A stretch of DNA of 64,000 bases from Gilvimarinus chinensis DSM 19667 (GCF_000377745.1 NZ_KB898708.1:248001-312000); one strand, 5' to 3'; numbered from the stretch's first letter, positions 52,146 to 62,699 are shown. Notes: generated from the letters alone by a model not told the origin. Numbers and translations are program-made.

Positions 52146-52905
52146 AATGTTTCTCCTCTCCCATATCTGGGCTTGAATGGTCGTAAACCGGAACCCGCTT
52201 TAACCACAACTTAAGGGCCTGCCAATAAATCGCCGCAGGTACTTTTATACTGTTGTACGGGGTACGCCATAACATTCTATTTAGATGTGCAGCGTTCCAG
52301 TTTTTTTTCTCCAAAGTGAGAGTTGCGTCCATATGTTTCTCGCCACCCTTATGGTTTTCCATATGCACACTCAGCGTTTCACCTGGACAGCTGCTGAACC
52401 AGTGATAATCCATATCCATAGGGTTAAATGGGGAAACGTGAAACGTTTTGGGGAACCTGACATCCCTGGCTTTTTGGTTATCCCCCATGGGTACCACATA
52501 GGTATGGCGCTCATTCCAAGGGGTGTTGTTCACTTCGGCAACGATGCCTTTAAGAACGCTGTCTTGATAAACATAGTAAAGACTGACCGGATTGAAGCAA
52601 AAACCCCATAAGCGAAGATTTGCCAGTAAAAAAACCTGCGTAACACCCTCACGCTGCAGTAAAGGTGATGCTTTTTTAAGCACAACCTCTTTCAAACCTT
52701 GATCGGTCGGTGCCATGTAATCTTCACGGCGAAAGCTGCCGAGGTTCGTTTTGTTTAACGACCACAGTCGCCCCACCGAAAAAAGCTCGGGCAATTTGTC
52801 TAAATCCATAAAAAACAAATGCTGTTGGTAAGAAAACTCATGCCTGCGCGGGGTAAAGCGCCTGTGCCTTACCCACCCACTGTAAATGGCGCTTTCGGGC
52901 CTCAT
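52138..52905 (-). CDS. DUF1365 family protein
   Basis: The 255-residue protein has the DUF1365 blocks: SAIYSGWVRHRRFTP at the start, FFMDLDKLPEL, LRLWGFCFNPVSLYYVYQD, EVNNTPWNERHTYVVP, KTFHVSPFNPMDMDYHW. Function is unknown; the family is nearly always next to a CFA-type methyltransferase and an FAD oxidoreductase, implying a shared lipid pathway. It overlaps both neighbours by 4 to 8 bp. Confidence 0.92.
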   Translation of the reverse strand: MRPESAIYSGWVRHRRFTPRRHEFSYQQHLFFMDLDKLPELFSVGRLWSLNKTNLGSFRREDYMAPTDQGLKEVVLKKASPLLQREGVTQVFLLANLRLWGFCFNPVSLYYVYQDSVLKGIVAEVNNTPWNERHTYVVPMGDNQKARDVRFPKTFHVSPFNPMDMDYHWFSSCPGETLSVHMENHKGGEKHMDATLTLEKKNWNAAHLNRMLWRTPYNSIKVPAAIYWQALKLWLKRVPVYDHSSPDMGEEKHCD

Positions 52906-54167
52906 AAAGTCTCACCAAAATAGCTCGCGACACGCAGCGCCGATACAACCCCATCCTCATGAAAACCGTTGTGCCAATAAGCCCCGCAAAAATGGGTATG
53001 ATGCTGCGCGTTAATATTCGCCCAGCGACTTTTTGCGGCAACGCTCTCTTTGGTAAAAACAGGATGAGCGTAACGATACCGGCCATGAATATACTCCTCG
53101 TCAATGCGCTCACCAGGGTTAACGGTTACACAGAAGGTTTCTGGCGAACGAATGTTCTGCAAAATGTTCATGTTGTAGGTCAGCAGGCAGGCATCATCCG
53201 CGGGCTTAGGGATGCGATAATTCCAGCTCGCCCAGGCGCTTTTTTTATCAGGCAAAAGAGAGGCATCGGTATGCAACACCACATCATTGTCTTTGTAAGG
53301 AATGCTACCAAGTACGCTTTTTTCCTGCGCTGTAGGATCACCCAGCAAAGCCAGCGCCTGATCGCTATGACAGGCGAAAACCACCTCGTCAAACTGACTC
53401 AGGGTTCCGTCCGCGTGCAGAATATCAACACCGCTATCGGTGCGAACCACCGATTTTATGGAGGCGCCCGTAATAATAGAGTCTGCGAAAGGTGCCGTTA
53501 ATGGCTTTAAGTACGAATGGGACCCGCCCACGAGGGTGTACCACTGAGGCTGATCCATGACGGTAAGCAAGCCGTGGTTATGAAAAAATCGGATAAAAAA
53601 ATCCAGCGGCATTTTTGCGGCGGTTTCGGTACCGGACGACCAGATTGCCGACACCATAGGCAAAAGATAAAAGTTAACGAAGCGCTTTCCAAAACCTTCT
53701 TTTGTTACAAACTCATCAAGAGTAAAGCTTGGGTCGATGTTATCGCGTTGAAACAGTTCGGTGCAGCGGCGGTTAAAGCGGACAATATCGGCCAGCATTC
53801 GCCAATGCGAAACCTTAAACACATTGCGCTTTTGTGCAAACAACCCGCCAACCGATGTTCCAGCGTATTCGTAGCCACTATTTTCACAGCTGACACCAAA
53901 CCCCATCTCTGTTTTTTGTCCGGCAACATTAAGCTGCTGCATCAGCTTGATAAAATTAGGGTAAGTACGGTCGTTATAAACAATAAATCCGGTGTCGATC
54001 CAATAATCACCACTGGGCGTGGATACCGGCTTTGTTGCCGTATGACCGCCAATGCTTTGCTCTTTTTCGAAGACGGTAACTGAGTGATTGCGGCAAAGCA
54101 GATAAGCGCAGGTTAATCCGCTAACCCCGGAACCGATGATCGCTATGCTCTTTTTGTTCTCTGTCAT
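52902..54167 (-). CDS. FAD-dependent oxidoreductase (amine oxidase fold)
   Basis: The 421-residue protein starts with the dinucleotide-binding motif SIAIIGSGVSGLTCAYLL and FEKEQSIGGHT, followed by YWIDTGFIVYNDRTYPNF. These are typical of the desaturase/amine-oxidase type flavoproteins paired with DUF1365 and CFA genes. A homologous type is reported to act on methylated acyl chains in furan fatty acid synthesis in alphaproteobacteria; use here is inference from context. It overlaps the SDR gene by 1 bp and DUF1365 by 4 bp. Confidence 0.9.
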   Translation of the reverse strand: MTENKKSIAIIGSGVSGLTCAYLLCRNHSVTVFEKEQSIGGHTATKPVSTPSGDYWIDTGFIVYNDRTYPNFIKLMQQLNVAGQKTEMGFGVSCENSGYEYAGTSVGGLFAQKRNVFKVSHWRMLADIVRFNRRCTELFQRDNIDPSFTLDEFVTKEGFGKRFVNFYLLPMVSAIWSSGTETAAKMPLDFFIRFFHNHGLLTVMDQPQWYTLVGGSHSYLKPLTAPFADSIITGASIKSVVRTDSGVDILHADGTLSQFDEVVFACHSDQALALLGDPTAQEKSVLGSIPYKDNDVVLHTDASLLPDKKSAWASWNYRIPKPADDACLLTYNMNILQNIRSPETFCVTVNPGERIDEEYIHGRYRYAHPVFTKESVAAKSRWANINAQHHTHFCGAYWHNGFHEDGVVSALRVASYFGETL

Positions 54168-54922
54168 CAGGTTCGCACCATCTTTTGCATAATTTTTACT
54201 CTAAATCCGGTAGGTAAACATTTTAAAACCCCAAGGCTCAGAGCCAGTTGCCAGGGGAACTTATACAAATACCGACGTTGTGCTACCGCTTTTAACACAT
54301 GCTCGGCCGCCTGTTCAGGCTCCATGATAAATGGCATGGGAAAGTCATTTTTTGCGGTGAGCGGCGTTTTTACAAACCCCGGCTTCACAATGGATACATC
54401 GATTCCACGGTGATAAAGGTCTACTCTTAAGCTATTCAGGTAATAATCAAGCGCCGCTTTGGATGCACCATAGGCCTCGGCGCGCGATAAGGGTACCTCG
54501 GTAACCAGGCTGGATATACCGACGATATGAGGCGCATTTTCCGATGCAGCTAAAACATCAATAACGGCGTTGAGAACATTAATGGAGCCCTGTAGATTCA
54601 CCTCAAACACTCTGTTGGTGAGCTCAGCATCGACCTGCCCTGGTGCCAGGTATTCACAGGTGCCCGCGTTTAAAATTACGGTGTCGATAGCTTCCAGTTG
54701 GTTTGCGACCGCATTTACGCTGGAAAGATCGGTGATGTCTGAGTCAAACGTACGCAACTGTACGCCGTAGTTCCTTTTTAGCTCACCCAGGGTGGAGGTA
54801 TCTCTGGCCAAAGCATAGACATCACACCCCTGCTCTAACAGCTGTTTAACGCAAGCAAGGCCAAGCCCTTTGCTGCCACCTGTTACCAATACTCTACGAC
54901 CCGCGAGGGTATGTGTGCTCAT
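54167..54922 (-). CDS. Short-chain dehydrogenase/reductase
   Basis: The 251-residue protein has the NAD(P)-binding TGGSKGLG (residues 14-21), the NAG motif in VILNAGT, the catalytic Ser (GISSLVTE) and Y-x3-K in AEAYGASKAALDYYL. The substrate is unknown. It overlaps phrB by 4 bp and abuts the FAD oxidoreductase, so it is part of the same operon. Confidence 0.92.
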   Translation of the reverse strand: MSTHTLAGRRVLVTGGSKGLGLACVKQLLEQGCDVYALARDTSTLGELKRNYGVQLRTFDSDITDLSSVNAVANQLEAIDTVILNAGTCEYLAPGQVDAELTNRVFEVNLQGSINVLNAVIDVLAASENAPHIVGISSLVTEVPLSRAEAYGASKAALDYYLNSLRVDLYHRGIDVSIVKPGFVKTPLTAKNDFPMPFIMEPEQAAEHVLKAVAQRRYLYKFPWQLALSLGVLKCLPTGFRVKIMQKMVRT

Positions 54923-56358
54923 GCTGTTGTCTCGGTTTCTTTGGCTTGTGCAAATCGCTCAATAGCCTGTTTACGACTGATCTTTACATCTACCAGTGGC
55001 TTCGGATAGGAGGTTACGCCCTCCCCTGTGTGCAGAGATTTTTTATCTGTGTTGTGAAATTGAGGTAATTGTGAGCGGATAAATTCGCCCCCTGGATCGT
55101 AGCGCTCCGATTGTGTAATCGGGTTCATAATACGAAAGTATGGCGCCGCATCGGTGCCTGTGGAAGCACTCCATTGCCAGCCCCCGTTGTTCGCACAGAA
55201 ATCGGCGTCAATAAGTTGCTGCATAAAATAGTGTTCGCCCCGGCGCCAATCAACACCAAGGTTTTTGCTTAAAAACATCGCCGTGATCATGCGCAGCCGA
55301 TTGTGCATCCACCCCGTTGTGTTCAGCTGCACCATGGCTGCATCCACTATAGGCACACCTGTCTCACCTCGGCACCAAGCGGCGTATGTTTGTTCATCAT
55401 TCAGCCATTGCACATTGTCCGTGTAATCCTGCATGGGTTTATAGCGGCTTACCTGCGGAAAAGCCGCAGCGATGTGCATGTAAAACTCTCGCCAGATAAG
55501 CTCATTGACCCACACAGATACTCCTTCAGCAGCGCTCCAGTGCTCATCGCTTGCCAGGCTTGCTGCAAGAAGGCACTGCTTGGGGCTTAAAGCGCCTACT
55601 GCTAAGTACGGAGACAAACCGGAAGTTCCTTCTACTGCCGGGAAATCGCGCAGCTTGTTATAATCGTGAATATCCTCGCGGCAAAACTCAGACAAGCGCT
55701 CCAGTGCCGCTTGTTCTCCTGGCTGCCAGAATTCACTCATATCGTCAGGGTCAAAGCTGGCAAAGCACTTTTCCAGTGCCTCGGGGTTCGCACTGAATTT
55801 TTGCCTATTTTTCGGCTGTGCCTGCGGCGCTGGGTAGACTTGCAAACTCGTTTCAGAAACCAGACGTTTCCACGCTTTACTGAAGGGGGTAAAGACCTTG
55901 TAAGTGTCTCCCTGCTGAGTGTGAAGCGCGCCAGGCGGTACTAAGCATCGATCATGATAACGCTTGAATTCGATATCAGCTTGTTCGCACGCGTGCTTAG
56001 TGGCTCTGTCCCGGTTGAGTTCATCCAACGGGTATTCGGCGTTGCAAGTCAGGCGCTCGAAGTTAAAGCGCTGGCAATAATCGATTATTGATGCGGGAAT
56101 ATCAGCCGCCTTGGCGACCCACAAAAATTCAAGGGCAATGCCACATTGGGCGAGCGTTTGCTGCAACTCGCGCAGGCTTTCGCGGATAAACCACAGTTTT
56201 CTCTTACCCATAGGGTGCGATTTAACATATTCGCCGCAAAGAATGTAAATACCGCTAACCCGACTTGATTTGTAATTAACACTGTCTTGTAAAGCATAGT
56301 GCAGTGCCGGATTGTCATGAATCCGTAAGTCGTTGCGAAACCACACCAATGTTTGCAT
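54919..56358 (-). CDS. phrB: Deoxyribodipyrimidine photolyase
   Basis: The 479-residue flavoprotein repairs cyclobutane pyrimidine dimers using light. The N-terminal antenna domain starts LVWFRNDLRIHDNPAL. The FAD domain has ELIWREFYMHIAAAFP, VPIVDAAMVQLNTTGWMHNR, RMITAMFLSKNLGVDWRRGE and NNGGWQWSASTGTDAAPYFR, all typical of class I CPD photolyases. The ATG overlaps the stop of the NTF2-like gene (TGATG). Grouping with lipid genes points to a light or singlet-oxygen response. Confidence 0.95.
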   Translation of the reverse strand: MQTLVWFRNDLRIHDNPALHYALQDSVNYKSSRVSGIYILCGEYVKSHPMGKRKLWFIRESLRELQQTLAQCGIALEFLWVAKAADIPASIIDYCQRFNFERLTCNAEYPLDELNRDRATKHACEQADIEFKRYHDRCLVPPGALHTQQGDTYKVFTPFSKAWKRLVSETSLQVYPAPQAQPKNRQKFSANPEALEKCFASFDPDDMSEFWQPGEQAALERLSEFCREDIHDYNKLRDFPAVEGTSGLSPYLAVGALSPKQCLLAASLASDEHWSAAEGVSVWVNELIWREFYMHIAAAFPQVSRYKPMQDYTDNVQWLNDEQTYAAWCRGETGVPIVDAAMVQLNTTGWMHNRLRMITAMFLSKNLGVDWRRGEHYFMQQLIDADFCANNGGWQWSASTGTDAAPYFRIMNPITQSERYDPGGEFIRSQLPQFHNTDKKSLHTGEGVTSYPKPLVDVKISRKQAIERFAQAKETETTA

Positions 56359-56849
56359 CAGTGCTCCAGCCGTTTGCGTAAATGGCTAACCAAAGTCCCC
56401 AGCACGGGGATTTTCTCGTACAGCATTGCGCCTAGATCGTAATAGTCACGATGCCTATAAATTGCATCAGCAGAGTGCTGTAGATACGAAACGCCCGGTA
56501 CCGAAACAGGTGCCCCCGAGTTCAGTTTCGGGTGAATAAATGTCATTACCCAAGTCAAACAGGTGTGATAAACGCCCTCTTGTTGTTGTGTTATCACTTG
56601 TTCAAACTCAAATCTACACGTCTTTAATCCCTCTGCCATAGACGTAAAATAAGCTTGTAACGATTCTCGCCCTTCGATTTGGGTGACGGGATCAATAAAA
56701 ACGGTGTTCTCGTGATATAGGGCCGCAATATCATTAACAGACTCTGTATTAAAGGTTTTATAATGATCCATTAGTCGTTCGATTAAAGTTTTTTTCGCGT
56801 TCATGTGCCGAGTATCCATTGAGCGGAAGCCGAGAGGAGTTACGTGCAT
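56358..56849 (-). CDS. NTF2-like (SnoaL-type) protein
   Basis: The product of up to 163 residues has the NTF2/SnoaL cone-fold pattern: a first helix (LIERLMDHYKTFNTESVNDI), YHENTVFIDPVTQIEG, and strands ending VPGVSYLQHSADAIYRHRDY. The family is varied and includes small-molecule isomerases and binding proteins. Several starts are possible; the ATG at residue 16 (56804) gives the usual family N-terminus, but none has a good ribosome site. It overlaps phrB. Related genes often sit in photolyase operons. Confidence 0.85.
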   Translation of the reverse strand: MHVTPLGFRSMDTRHMNAKKTLIERLMDHYKTFNTESVNDIAALYHENTVFIDPVTQIEGRESLQAYFTSMAEGLKTCRFEFEQVITQQQEGVYHTCLTWVMTFIHPKLNSGAPVSVPGVSYLQHSADAIYRHRDYYDLGAMLYEKIPVLGTLVSHLRKRLEH

Positions 56850-56866
56850 CGCAAAATTTCAGATCA

Positions 56867-57817
56867 TCAAATATTGCGCAAACCAAGTTTTTCCGGGTGA
56901 GGCGACCAGAAGCTTTGACTCTGTAAGTAGGCATCATCAACCTTTAATAAATGGTGCTTCAACAGAGTCATAGGCACCACTAGGGGCACATAGCCAAGGC
57001 GATAATTTTCGATAAGATCACTTAGCTCGGCTTTCTCAGCGGCATCTAACTGGTTTTTCAGATAGCCGCGCAAGTGCATTAATGCATTGGTATTGCCCTT
57101 ACGGGTAGCTTGAAATGATAAGGCGTACATAAATTCTTGAATAAAGTCGTCGCATGATTCTGCTATCGACCTGCTTTTTAAATCCGCCAGTAACCGACCA
57201 ATCGCTTTGTAGCTGGGTGGGTGGTGGGCCATCACCTGGTATTTATAACGAGAGTAAAAATTAATGAGCTTTTTCGCAGTAGGGGCTGACTCGACCTGAG
57301 TGCGCCAATCGAAATAGGCATAAACCCGAGTGATAAAATTTTCCCGTAAGCCTGCATCGTTCAATCTGCCGGCCTCTTCTACCGGTAACAGAGGTAGTTT
57401 TTCCATCAATTTTTGTGCGTACAAACCTCTACCGTGCTTATCCTTCGGGTAGCCGTTATCCCCGTAGCGCTTCATATCAAAAACACCACAGCTGGGTGAA
57501 TTTTGCATAAAAATATAACCACATAAATGGCTCAGCTCGGTGGCCATTTTTTCGCCATAATCGGCAAGAGCATCTGTGTGATCTACCGATGGATCATCAT
57601 TTTGCTGTACCCGGGTGCCAGTATCCGTCGCAACCAAACGGATGGGTTTACGGGGGATACCCAAGCCAATAGCAACTTCAGGGCATACCGGGTGGTAGTC
57701 AAAGTATTGATTGAGCTGATCAGTCAAATAACGCGATCGCTTGTGCCCCCCATCGTAACGTACCGTTTCGCCTAATAAACATTGGCTGACACCAACCGGG
57801 ATTTTCTCCAACGCCAT
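56867..57817 (-). CDS. DUF523 and DUF1722 fusion protein
   Basis: The 316-residue protein joins DUF523 (VGVSQCLLGETVRYDGGHKR, VCPEVAIGLGIPRKPIRL, QNSPSCGVFDMKRY with conserved cysteines) to DUF1722 (LINFYSRYKYQVMAHHPPSY and the C-terminal YRLGYVPLVVPMTLLKHHL), as in E. coli YbgA-containing proteins. Function is unknown, though the family travels with photolyase genes. The start MALEKIPVGV has GGAG 9 nt before it; a start 15 bp upstream is possible. It is the first gene of the operon that runs to 49652. Confidence 0.9.
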   Translation of the reverse strand: MALEKIPVGVSQCLLGETVRYDGGHKRSRYLTDQLNQYFDYHPVCPEVAIGLGIPRKPIRLVATDTGTRVQQNDDPSVDHTDALADYGEKMATELSHLCGYIFMQNSPSCGVFDMKRYGDNGYPKDKHGRGLYAQKLMEKLPLLPVEEAGRLNDAGLRENFITRVYAYFDWRTQVESAPTAKKLINFYSRYKYQVMAHHPPSYKAIGRLLADLKSRSIAESCDDFIQEFMYALSFQATRKGNTNALMHLRGYLKNQLDAAEKAELSDLIENYRLGYVPLVVPMTLLKHHLLKVDDAYLQSQSFWSPHPEKLGLRNI

Positions 57818-57888
57818 AGCATTACACTCCATACACGATTGTCACAATTTCAGCACTACAGGCGGTTCAAGCCACTGCGTACTGTATT

Positions 57889-57915
57889 GTTCGATGCTAG
57901 GGAAAGTATAGATCA
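57889..57915 (-). promoter_or_regulatory. Candidate TGATC-type (ECF sigma/ChrR class) promoter
   Basis: On the minus strand TGATC (57915-57911) is followed after 17 bp by CGAAC (57893-57889), about 70 bp upstream of the first operon gene. RpoE/ChrR-type promoters of singlet-oxygen regulons have a TGATC -35 element and a -10 that often contains CGTA. The -10 match is imperfect. A TATACT overlapping the same stretch could instead be a sigma70 -10 box. Confidence 0.4.
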
Positions 57916-57930
57916 CTGGAGGCAGACGAA

Positions 57931-57956
57931 AACAGCCAGCGCTAAGGCTGGCTGTT
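57931..57956. terminator. Hairpin terminator behind cysB
   Basis: AACAGCCAGC (57931-57940) and GCTGGCTGTT (57947-57956) form a perfect 10-bp stem with a 6-nt loop, 24 bp after the cysB stop. On the minus strand the stem is followed by TTCG after the TT of the arm (TTTT in all), a modest T-run. Confidence 0.7.
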
Positions 57957-57979
57957 AGGCTACGCAGTTGGCAGACAAC

Positions 57980-58984
<1,005 letters not shown>

Positions 58985-59059
58985 TTATAAAAATATAGTT
59001 GATTATTCAGAGCAAGAATAGCTGAATTTCATATATCTACCAAATTTATAAAACTCTGC

Positions 59060-59992
59060 TTAATTTTTCTTTGCTTTAGGTTTAAATTCTGGTGAATTTG
59101 CCACCCCATGGGGTACGTGGCCGCTCGCCACATGTTCGCTGGCAGACTCAATATGAGCTTCCTGATCATCAAAAAACACATCAGCACCATAGGCTTTGAG
59201 AAAAGCACCTTTAGGCAGCCCCCCTAAAAAAAGCGATTCGTCGATACGTATTTTCCAGGCTCTGAGCGTGAGAATCACCCTTTCATGAGCGGGCGCCGAG
59301 CGTGCCGTCACCAAAGCCGTCCGTATTGGGCAGTTCTCTGCATCACCAAACTCGACCTGTAACTTATGCAAAGCATCCAGAAATGGTTTGAACGGCCCAC
59401 CGGGAAGCGGGGTTTTGGCGGCGGCCTTTTCGCTTTGGGTAAACGCTGTCAGCCCCTGACGCTTGAAAATTTGTTCGGCTTCGTCGGAAAACAGCACCGC
59501 GTCCCCATCAAACGCAAACCGTAACTCATTGTCATTGTAATTGCGGGTTTTGGGCGCAACCAATGTTGCGGCTGCTATGCCATGATCAAGGGCGTCGCGC
59601 ACGTCTGATGCTTCTGTCGACAAGAACAAATGGCAACCAAACGCACTGGCGTAGCGATACGGACTCTGGCCGCCACAGAATGCAGCGCGAGTTATGGCAA
59701 GCCCGTAGTGTTCGATGGAATTAAATACACGAAGCCCCGTATCAGCACTGTTGCGTGATAGGAGGATGATTTCCACCCGAGGGTCACCCTGTTCGCTGTC
59801 ATTGAGGCTTAGCAGCTTTTTTACCATCGGAAACGCATCGCCGGGCTCAAGGGGCTCTTCTTCATGCTCAATTTGATACTGTGCATAAGCCTCAAGCCCC
59901 CGCTCGGTATAAACCCGATGACTGTCATCAAGGTTAAACAGCGCCCGAGAAGATATAGCAATCACCAGCTTGTCACCAAATCCACTTGCCAT
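59060..59992 (-). CDS. 5'-nucleotidase (NT5C1-like family)
   Basis: The 310-residue protein has KLVIAISSRALFNLDDSHRV near the start, VEIILLSRNSADTGLRVFNS, RAAFCGGQSPYRYASAFGCH, RFAFDGDAVLFSDE, and LVTARSAPAHERVILTLR with FFDDQEAHI near the C-terminus. These blocks match the PF06189-type cytosolic 5'-nucleotidases, which dephosphorylate nucleoside monophosphates; DGDAVLFSDE supplies the HAD-like acidic residues. It ends in a Lys-rich tail. It starts 9 bp after the pepN stop and may share its transcript. Confidence 0.85.
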   Translation of the reverse strand: MASGFGDKLVIAISSRALFNLDDSHRVYTERGLEAYAQYQIEHEEEPLEPGDAFPMVKKLLSLNDSEQGDPRVEIILLSRNSADTGLRVFNSIEHYGLAITRAAFCGGQSPYRYASAFGCHLFLSTEASDVRDALDHGIAAATLVAPKTRNYNDNELRFAFDGDAVLFSDEAEQIFKRQGLTAFTQSEKAAAKTPLPGGPFKPFLDALHKLQVEFGDAENCPIRTALVTARSAPAHERVILTLRAWKIRIDESLFLGGLPKGAFLKAYGADVFFDDQEAHIESASEHVASGHVPHGVANSPEFKPKAKKN

Positions 59993-60001
59993 GCCAGCCC
60001 C

Positions 60002-62689
60002 TTAAAGACTCTTGGTTACAATTTCACTGCAGTCGGGGGATAAGCCCGCCGTTTCGTTAATACGCAGTAATTCTTGATACATGGCCTGCCCCCGCGACTC
60101 GGCATATCGACGCCAACGGGTCAACGGAGTCAGCAAGCGAGCTGCAATTTGCGGGTTTTTGCGATCCAACGCAATGACCTGGTCAGCGAGAAATTTATAG
60201 CCGGCCGCTGAATCCTGAGCCGTTCCGCCGTGAAAGTTAACGGGGTTAGCGTTGCTGAATACACCAATCACGGAGCGAATTTTATTTGGGTTGCTGGCAT
60301 CATAGGCCGGGTGATCTAGCAATGCCTTGGTCCGCTCTAACCCTCCGGGCCTAGCATTACGTGCCTGCAAGGCCAGCCAGCTATTAATAACCAACGGCTC
60401 GTGGTGCCATTTTTGATAGAACGCCTCCAGCTGTTTTTCTGCCAGCGCTTTCACGGCCGGAGCATCACAATTCACCAAAGCTGTGAGCGCGGCCAGTTCA
60501 TCGGTCATATTATTTGCCTGGTTGAGCTGCGCTAAACACGTATTGGTGTTGCTTTCGCTCGGCTTGATCATCAGGTAATCCAGCGCGGTATTGCGTATAA
60601 GCCGCGCGGCGATGTCCCGAGCCACGGGTTTGTATTCCTGTGCAGGATCAAAGGATTCAGCCAATCTCTGAAATTGACTTCGCAGCGCACTGGCAATCGC
60701 AGCCGCCACCACACGCCTTGCTTCATGGATAGCAATGGGGTCTATGACGTCTTGCTGCTCGGCAATATAGCCCTCACTTGGCAGAATCAGCATATACGCG
60801 AGCATGGCCTGATCCAGCTCTGACTCAAGAAGCAAGCTGCGGTACACCTGTAACAATCGCGCATCGGGAGTAAAGTGCTCTAACTCGTCACAGGTATAAG
60901 CGTGCAGAGCGTCATCGATCACCGCCATAGCTAATTTCTGGCAGGCTTCATAACGGTTAAAACCGTCACTGTCGTGCAAGCTGAGCTTGACTAAATCATC
61001 CCGGCTGTATTCGTACTTGAGTTTGACCGGTGCGGAAAACCCTCGCAGAAGCGATGGAACGGGCCTTTCAGGGACATTCGTAAAGACAAACGTCTGTTCC
61101 GCCTCGGTTAACTCCAGCACCATGTGAGTATTATCCGAAGGTAGATCCTCTGGTGTATTTCCCTCAAGATTCAGGGCAAGCTCACCCGCTTCACCCAGCA
61201 ATCCCATGGCAACCGGGATATGAAATGGCTGCTTATCAGTGCATTCGGGGGTCGGTGGTGTGAATTGTTTTATGGTAAGTGTGTACTGACGGCTATTCTC
61301 GTCGTAATGATCTGTCACCGTCAGCTCTGGCGTACCTGCCTGGTTGTACCAATTCTGGAAGAGGCTGAAATCCCGGTCAGAAGCGTCTGCCAATGCCTGA
61401 ACAAAATCCTCCGTAGTAACGGCCTGTCCATCGTGGCGCTCAAAATACAAATCGGTACCCTTGCGAAAGAGTTCTGGCCCTAATAAATTCGCCAGCATTC
61501 GCACCACTTCGCAACCTTTTTCATAAACGGTTAGCGTATAGAAATTGGATATTTCCATGTAGCTGGCTGGCCGAATCGGATGGGCCATAGGCCCTGCATC
61601 TTCCGCGAATTGATGTGTTCGCAGAAGCGTTACATCTTCAACTCGTTTTACCGTTGGTGAACCCATATCGGCGGAGAACTCGGCATCACGATAAACGGTA
61701 AAGCCCTCTTTTAAGCTTAATTGAAACCAATCGCGACAAGTGACACGATTACCCGACCAGTTGTGAAAGTATTCGTGTGCAACCACACCTTCCACGCGCT
61801 GAAAGCCCGCGTCCGTTGTGGTTTCAGGCTTGGCCAGAACGCAGGAGGTATTGAAGATATTCAGACCTTTGTTTTCCATTGCGCCCATATTGAAATCGTC
61901 AACTGCGACAATCATAAAGATGTCGAGATCATACTCACGACCGTACACCTTCTCATCCCAGCGCATGGCGCTTTTGAGTGAGTTCATGGCGTGGGCGCAT
62001 TTATCCAAATCTTTTTCTTCAACAAAGATTTTCAGCTCGACATTACGCCCACTAGCGGTGACAAAAGAGTCCTCAACGACACTTAAATCCCCTGCCACCA
62101 AGGCAAATAAATAACAGGGCTTTTTGTGTGGATCATGCCACAACGCAAAATGACGACCATTCTCAAGGTCGCCACTCTCCAGTAAGTTGCCGTTTGAAAG
62201 CAGTAAGGGGCACTCTGCTTTCGAAGCGCTGATGCGCGTGGTGAAATCGCTCATGACATCGGGGCGATCCAGGTAGTAGGTAATTTTGCGAAAACCTTCG
62301 GCCTCACATTGAGTACAGTAAATGGTACGCGAACGATACAGCCCCTCTAACGAGGAGTTTTTTTCAGGCTCAATGCGAACCACCGTTTGCAGCTGGAAGC
62401 TCAGCTTCGGGTTTAGCAGCACCAAAGCCCCCGCCTCCAGACGGTATTGGGCTTTATCTAGGGGCTCGCCATCTACGGCGATGGATACCAACTCCAACTG
62501 TTCGCCAGCCAGAGCAAGCTCCCGAGGGGCATCACTGTCACGGCAAACCAAGTTAAGGGTAGAATCAACAAACGTTTCACCTTTATGAATCGCCACATCC
62601 AGGTAGGTTTTTTCAATGGTGTAGGTCGGAGGTTGATAATCCTTTAAATAGACGGTGTTTGGCTGATGCAAAGATTCAGGCATAGTCAT
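60002..62689 (-). CDS. pepN: Aminopeptidase N
   Basis: The 895-residue M1 zinc aminopeptidase has the exopeptidase motif MGAMENKGLNIFN and the zinc motif VAHEYFHNWSGNR with the third ligand Glu in LKEGFTVYRDAEFS. The N-terminus (YQPPTYTIEKTYLDVAIHKG) and C-terminal helical domain (TPLTRWRRYAESRGQAMYQE) match the E. coli PepN type. It is cytoplasmic and completes protein breakdown. It lies 10 bp after the DUF1315 gene. Confidence 0.97.
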   Translation of the reverse strand: MTMPESLHQPNTVYLKDYQPPTYTIEKTYLDVAIHKGETFVDSTLNLVCRDSDAPRELALAGEQLELVSIAVDGEPLDKAQYRLEAGALVLLNPKLSFQLQTVVRIEPEKNSSLEGLYRSRTIYCTQCEAEGFRKITYYLDRPDVMSDFTTRISASKAECPLLLSNGNLLESGDLENGRHFALWHDPHKKPCYLFALVAGDLSVVEDSFVTASGRNVELKIFVEEKDLDKCAHAMNSLKSAMRWDEKVYGREYDLDIFMIVAVDDFNMGAMENKGLNIFNTSCVLAKPETTTDAGFQRVEGVVAHEYFHNWSGNRVTCRDWFQLSLKEGFTVYRDAEFSADMGSPTVKRVEDVTLLRTHQFAEDAGPMAHPIRPASYMEISNFYTLTVYEKGCEVVRMLANLLGPELFRKGTDLYFERHDGQAVTTEDFVQALADASDRDFSLFQNWYNQAGTPELTVTDHYDENSRQYTLTIKQFTPPTPECTDKQPFHIPVAMGLLGEAGELALNLEGNTPEDLPSDNTHMVLELTEAEQTFVFTNVPERPVPSLLRGFSAPVKLKYEYSRDDLVKLSLHDSDGFNRYEACQKLAMAVIDDALHAYTCDELEHFTPDARLLQVYRSLLLESELDQAMLAYMLILPSEGYIAEQQDVIDPIAIHEARRVVAAAIASALRSQFQRLAESFDPAQEYKPVARDIAARLIRNTALDYLMIKPSESNTNTCLAQLNQANNMTDELAALTALVNCDAPAVKALAEKQLEAFYQKWHHEPLVINSWLALQARNARPGGLERTKALLDHPAYDASNPNKIRSVIGVFSNANPVNFHGGTAQDSAAGYKFLADQVIALDRKNPQIAARLLTPLTRWRRYAESRGQAMYQELLRINETAGLSPDCSEIVTKSL

Positions 62690-62699
62690 TCCAGCTACC

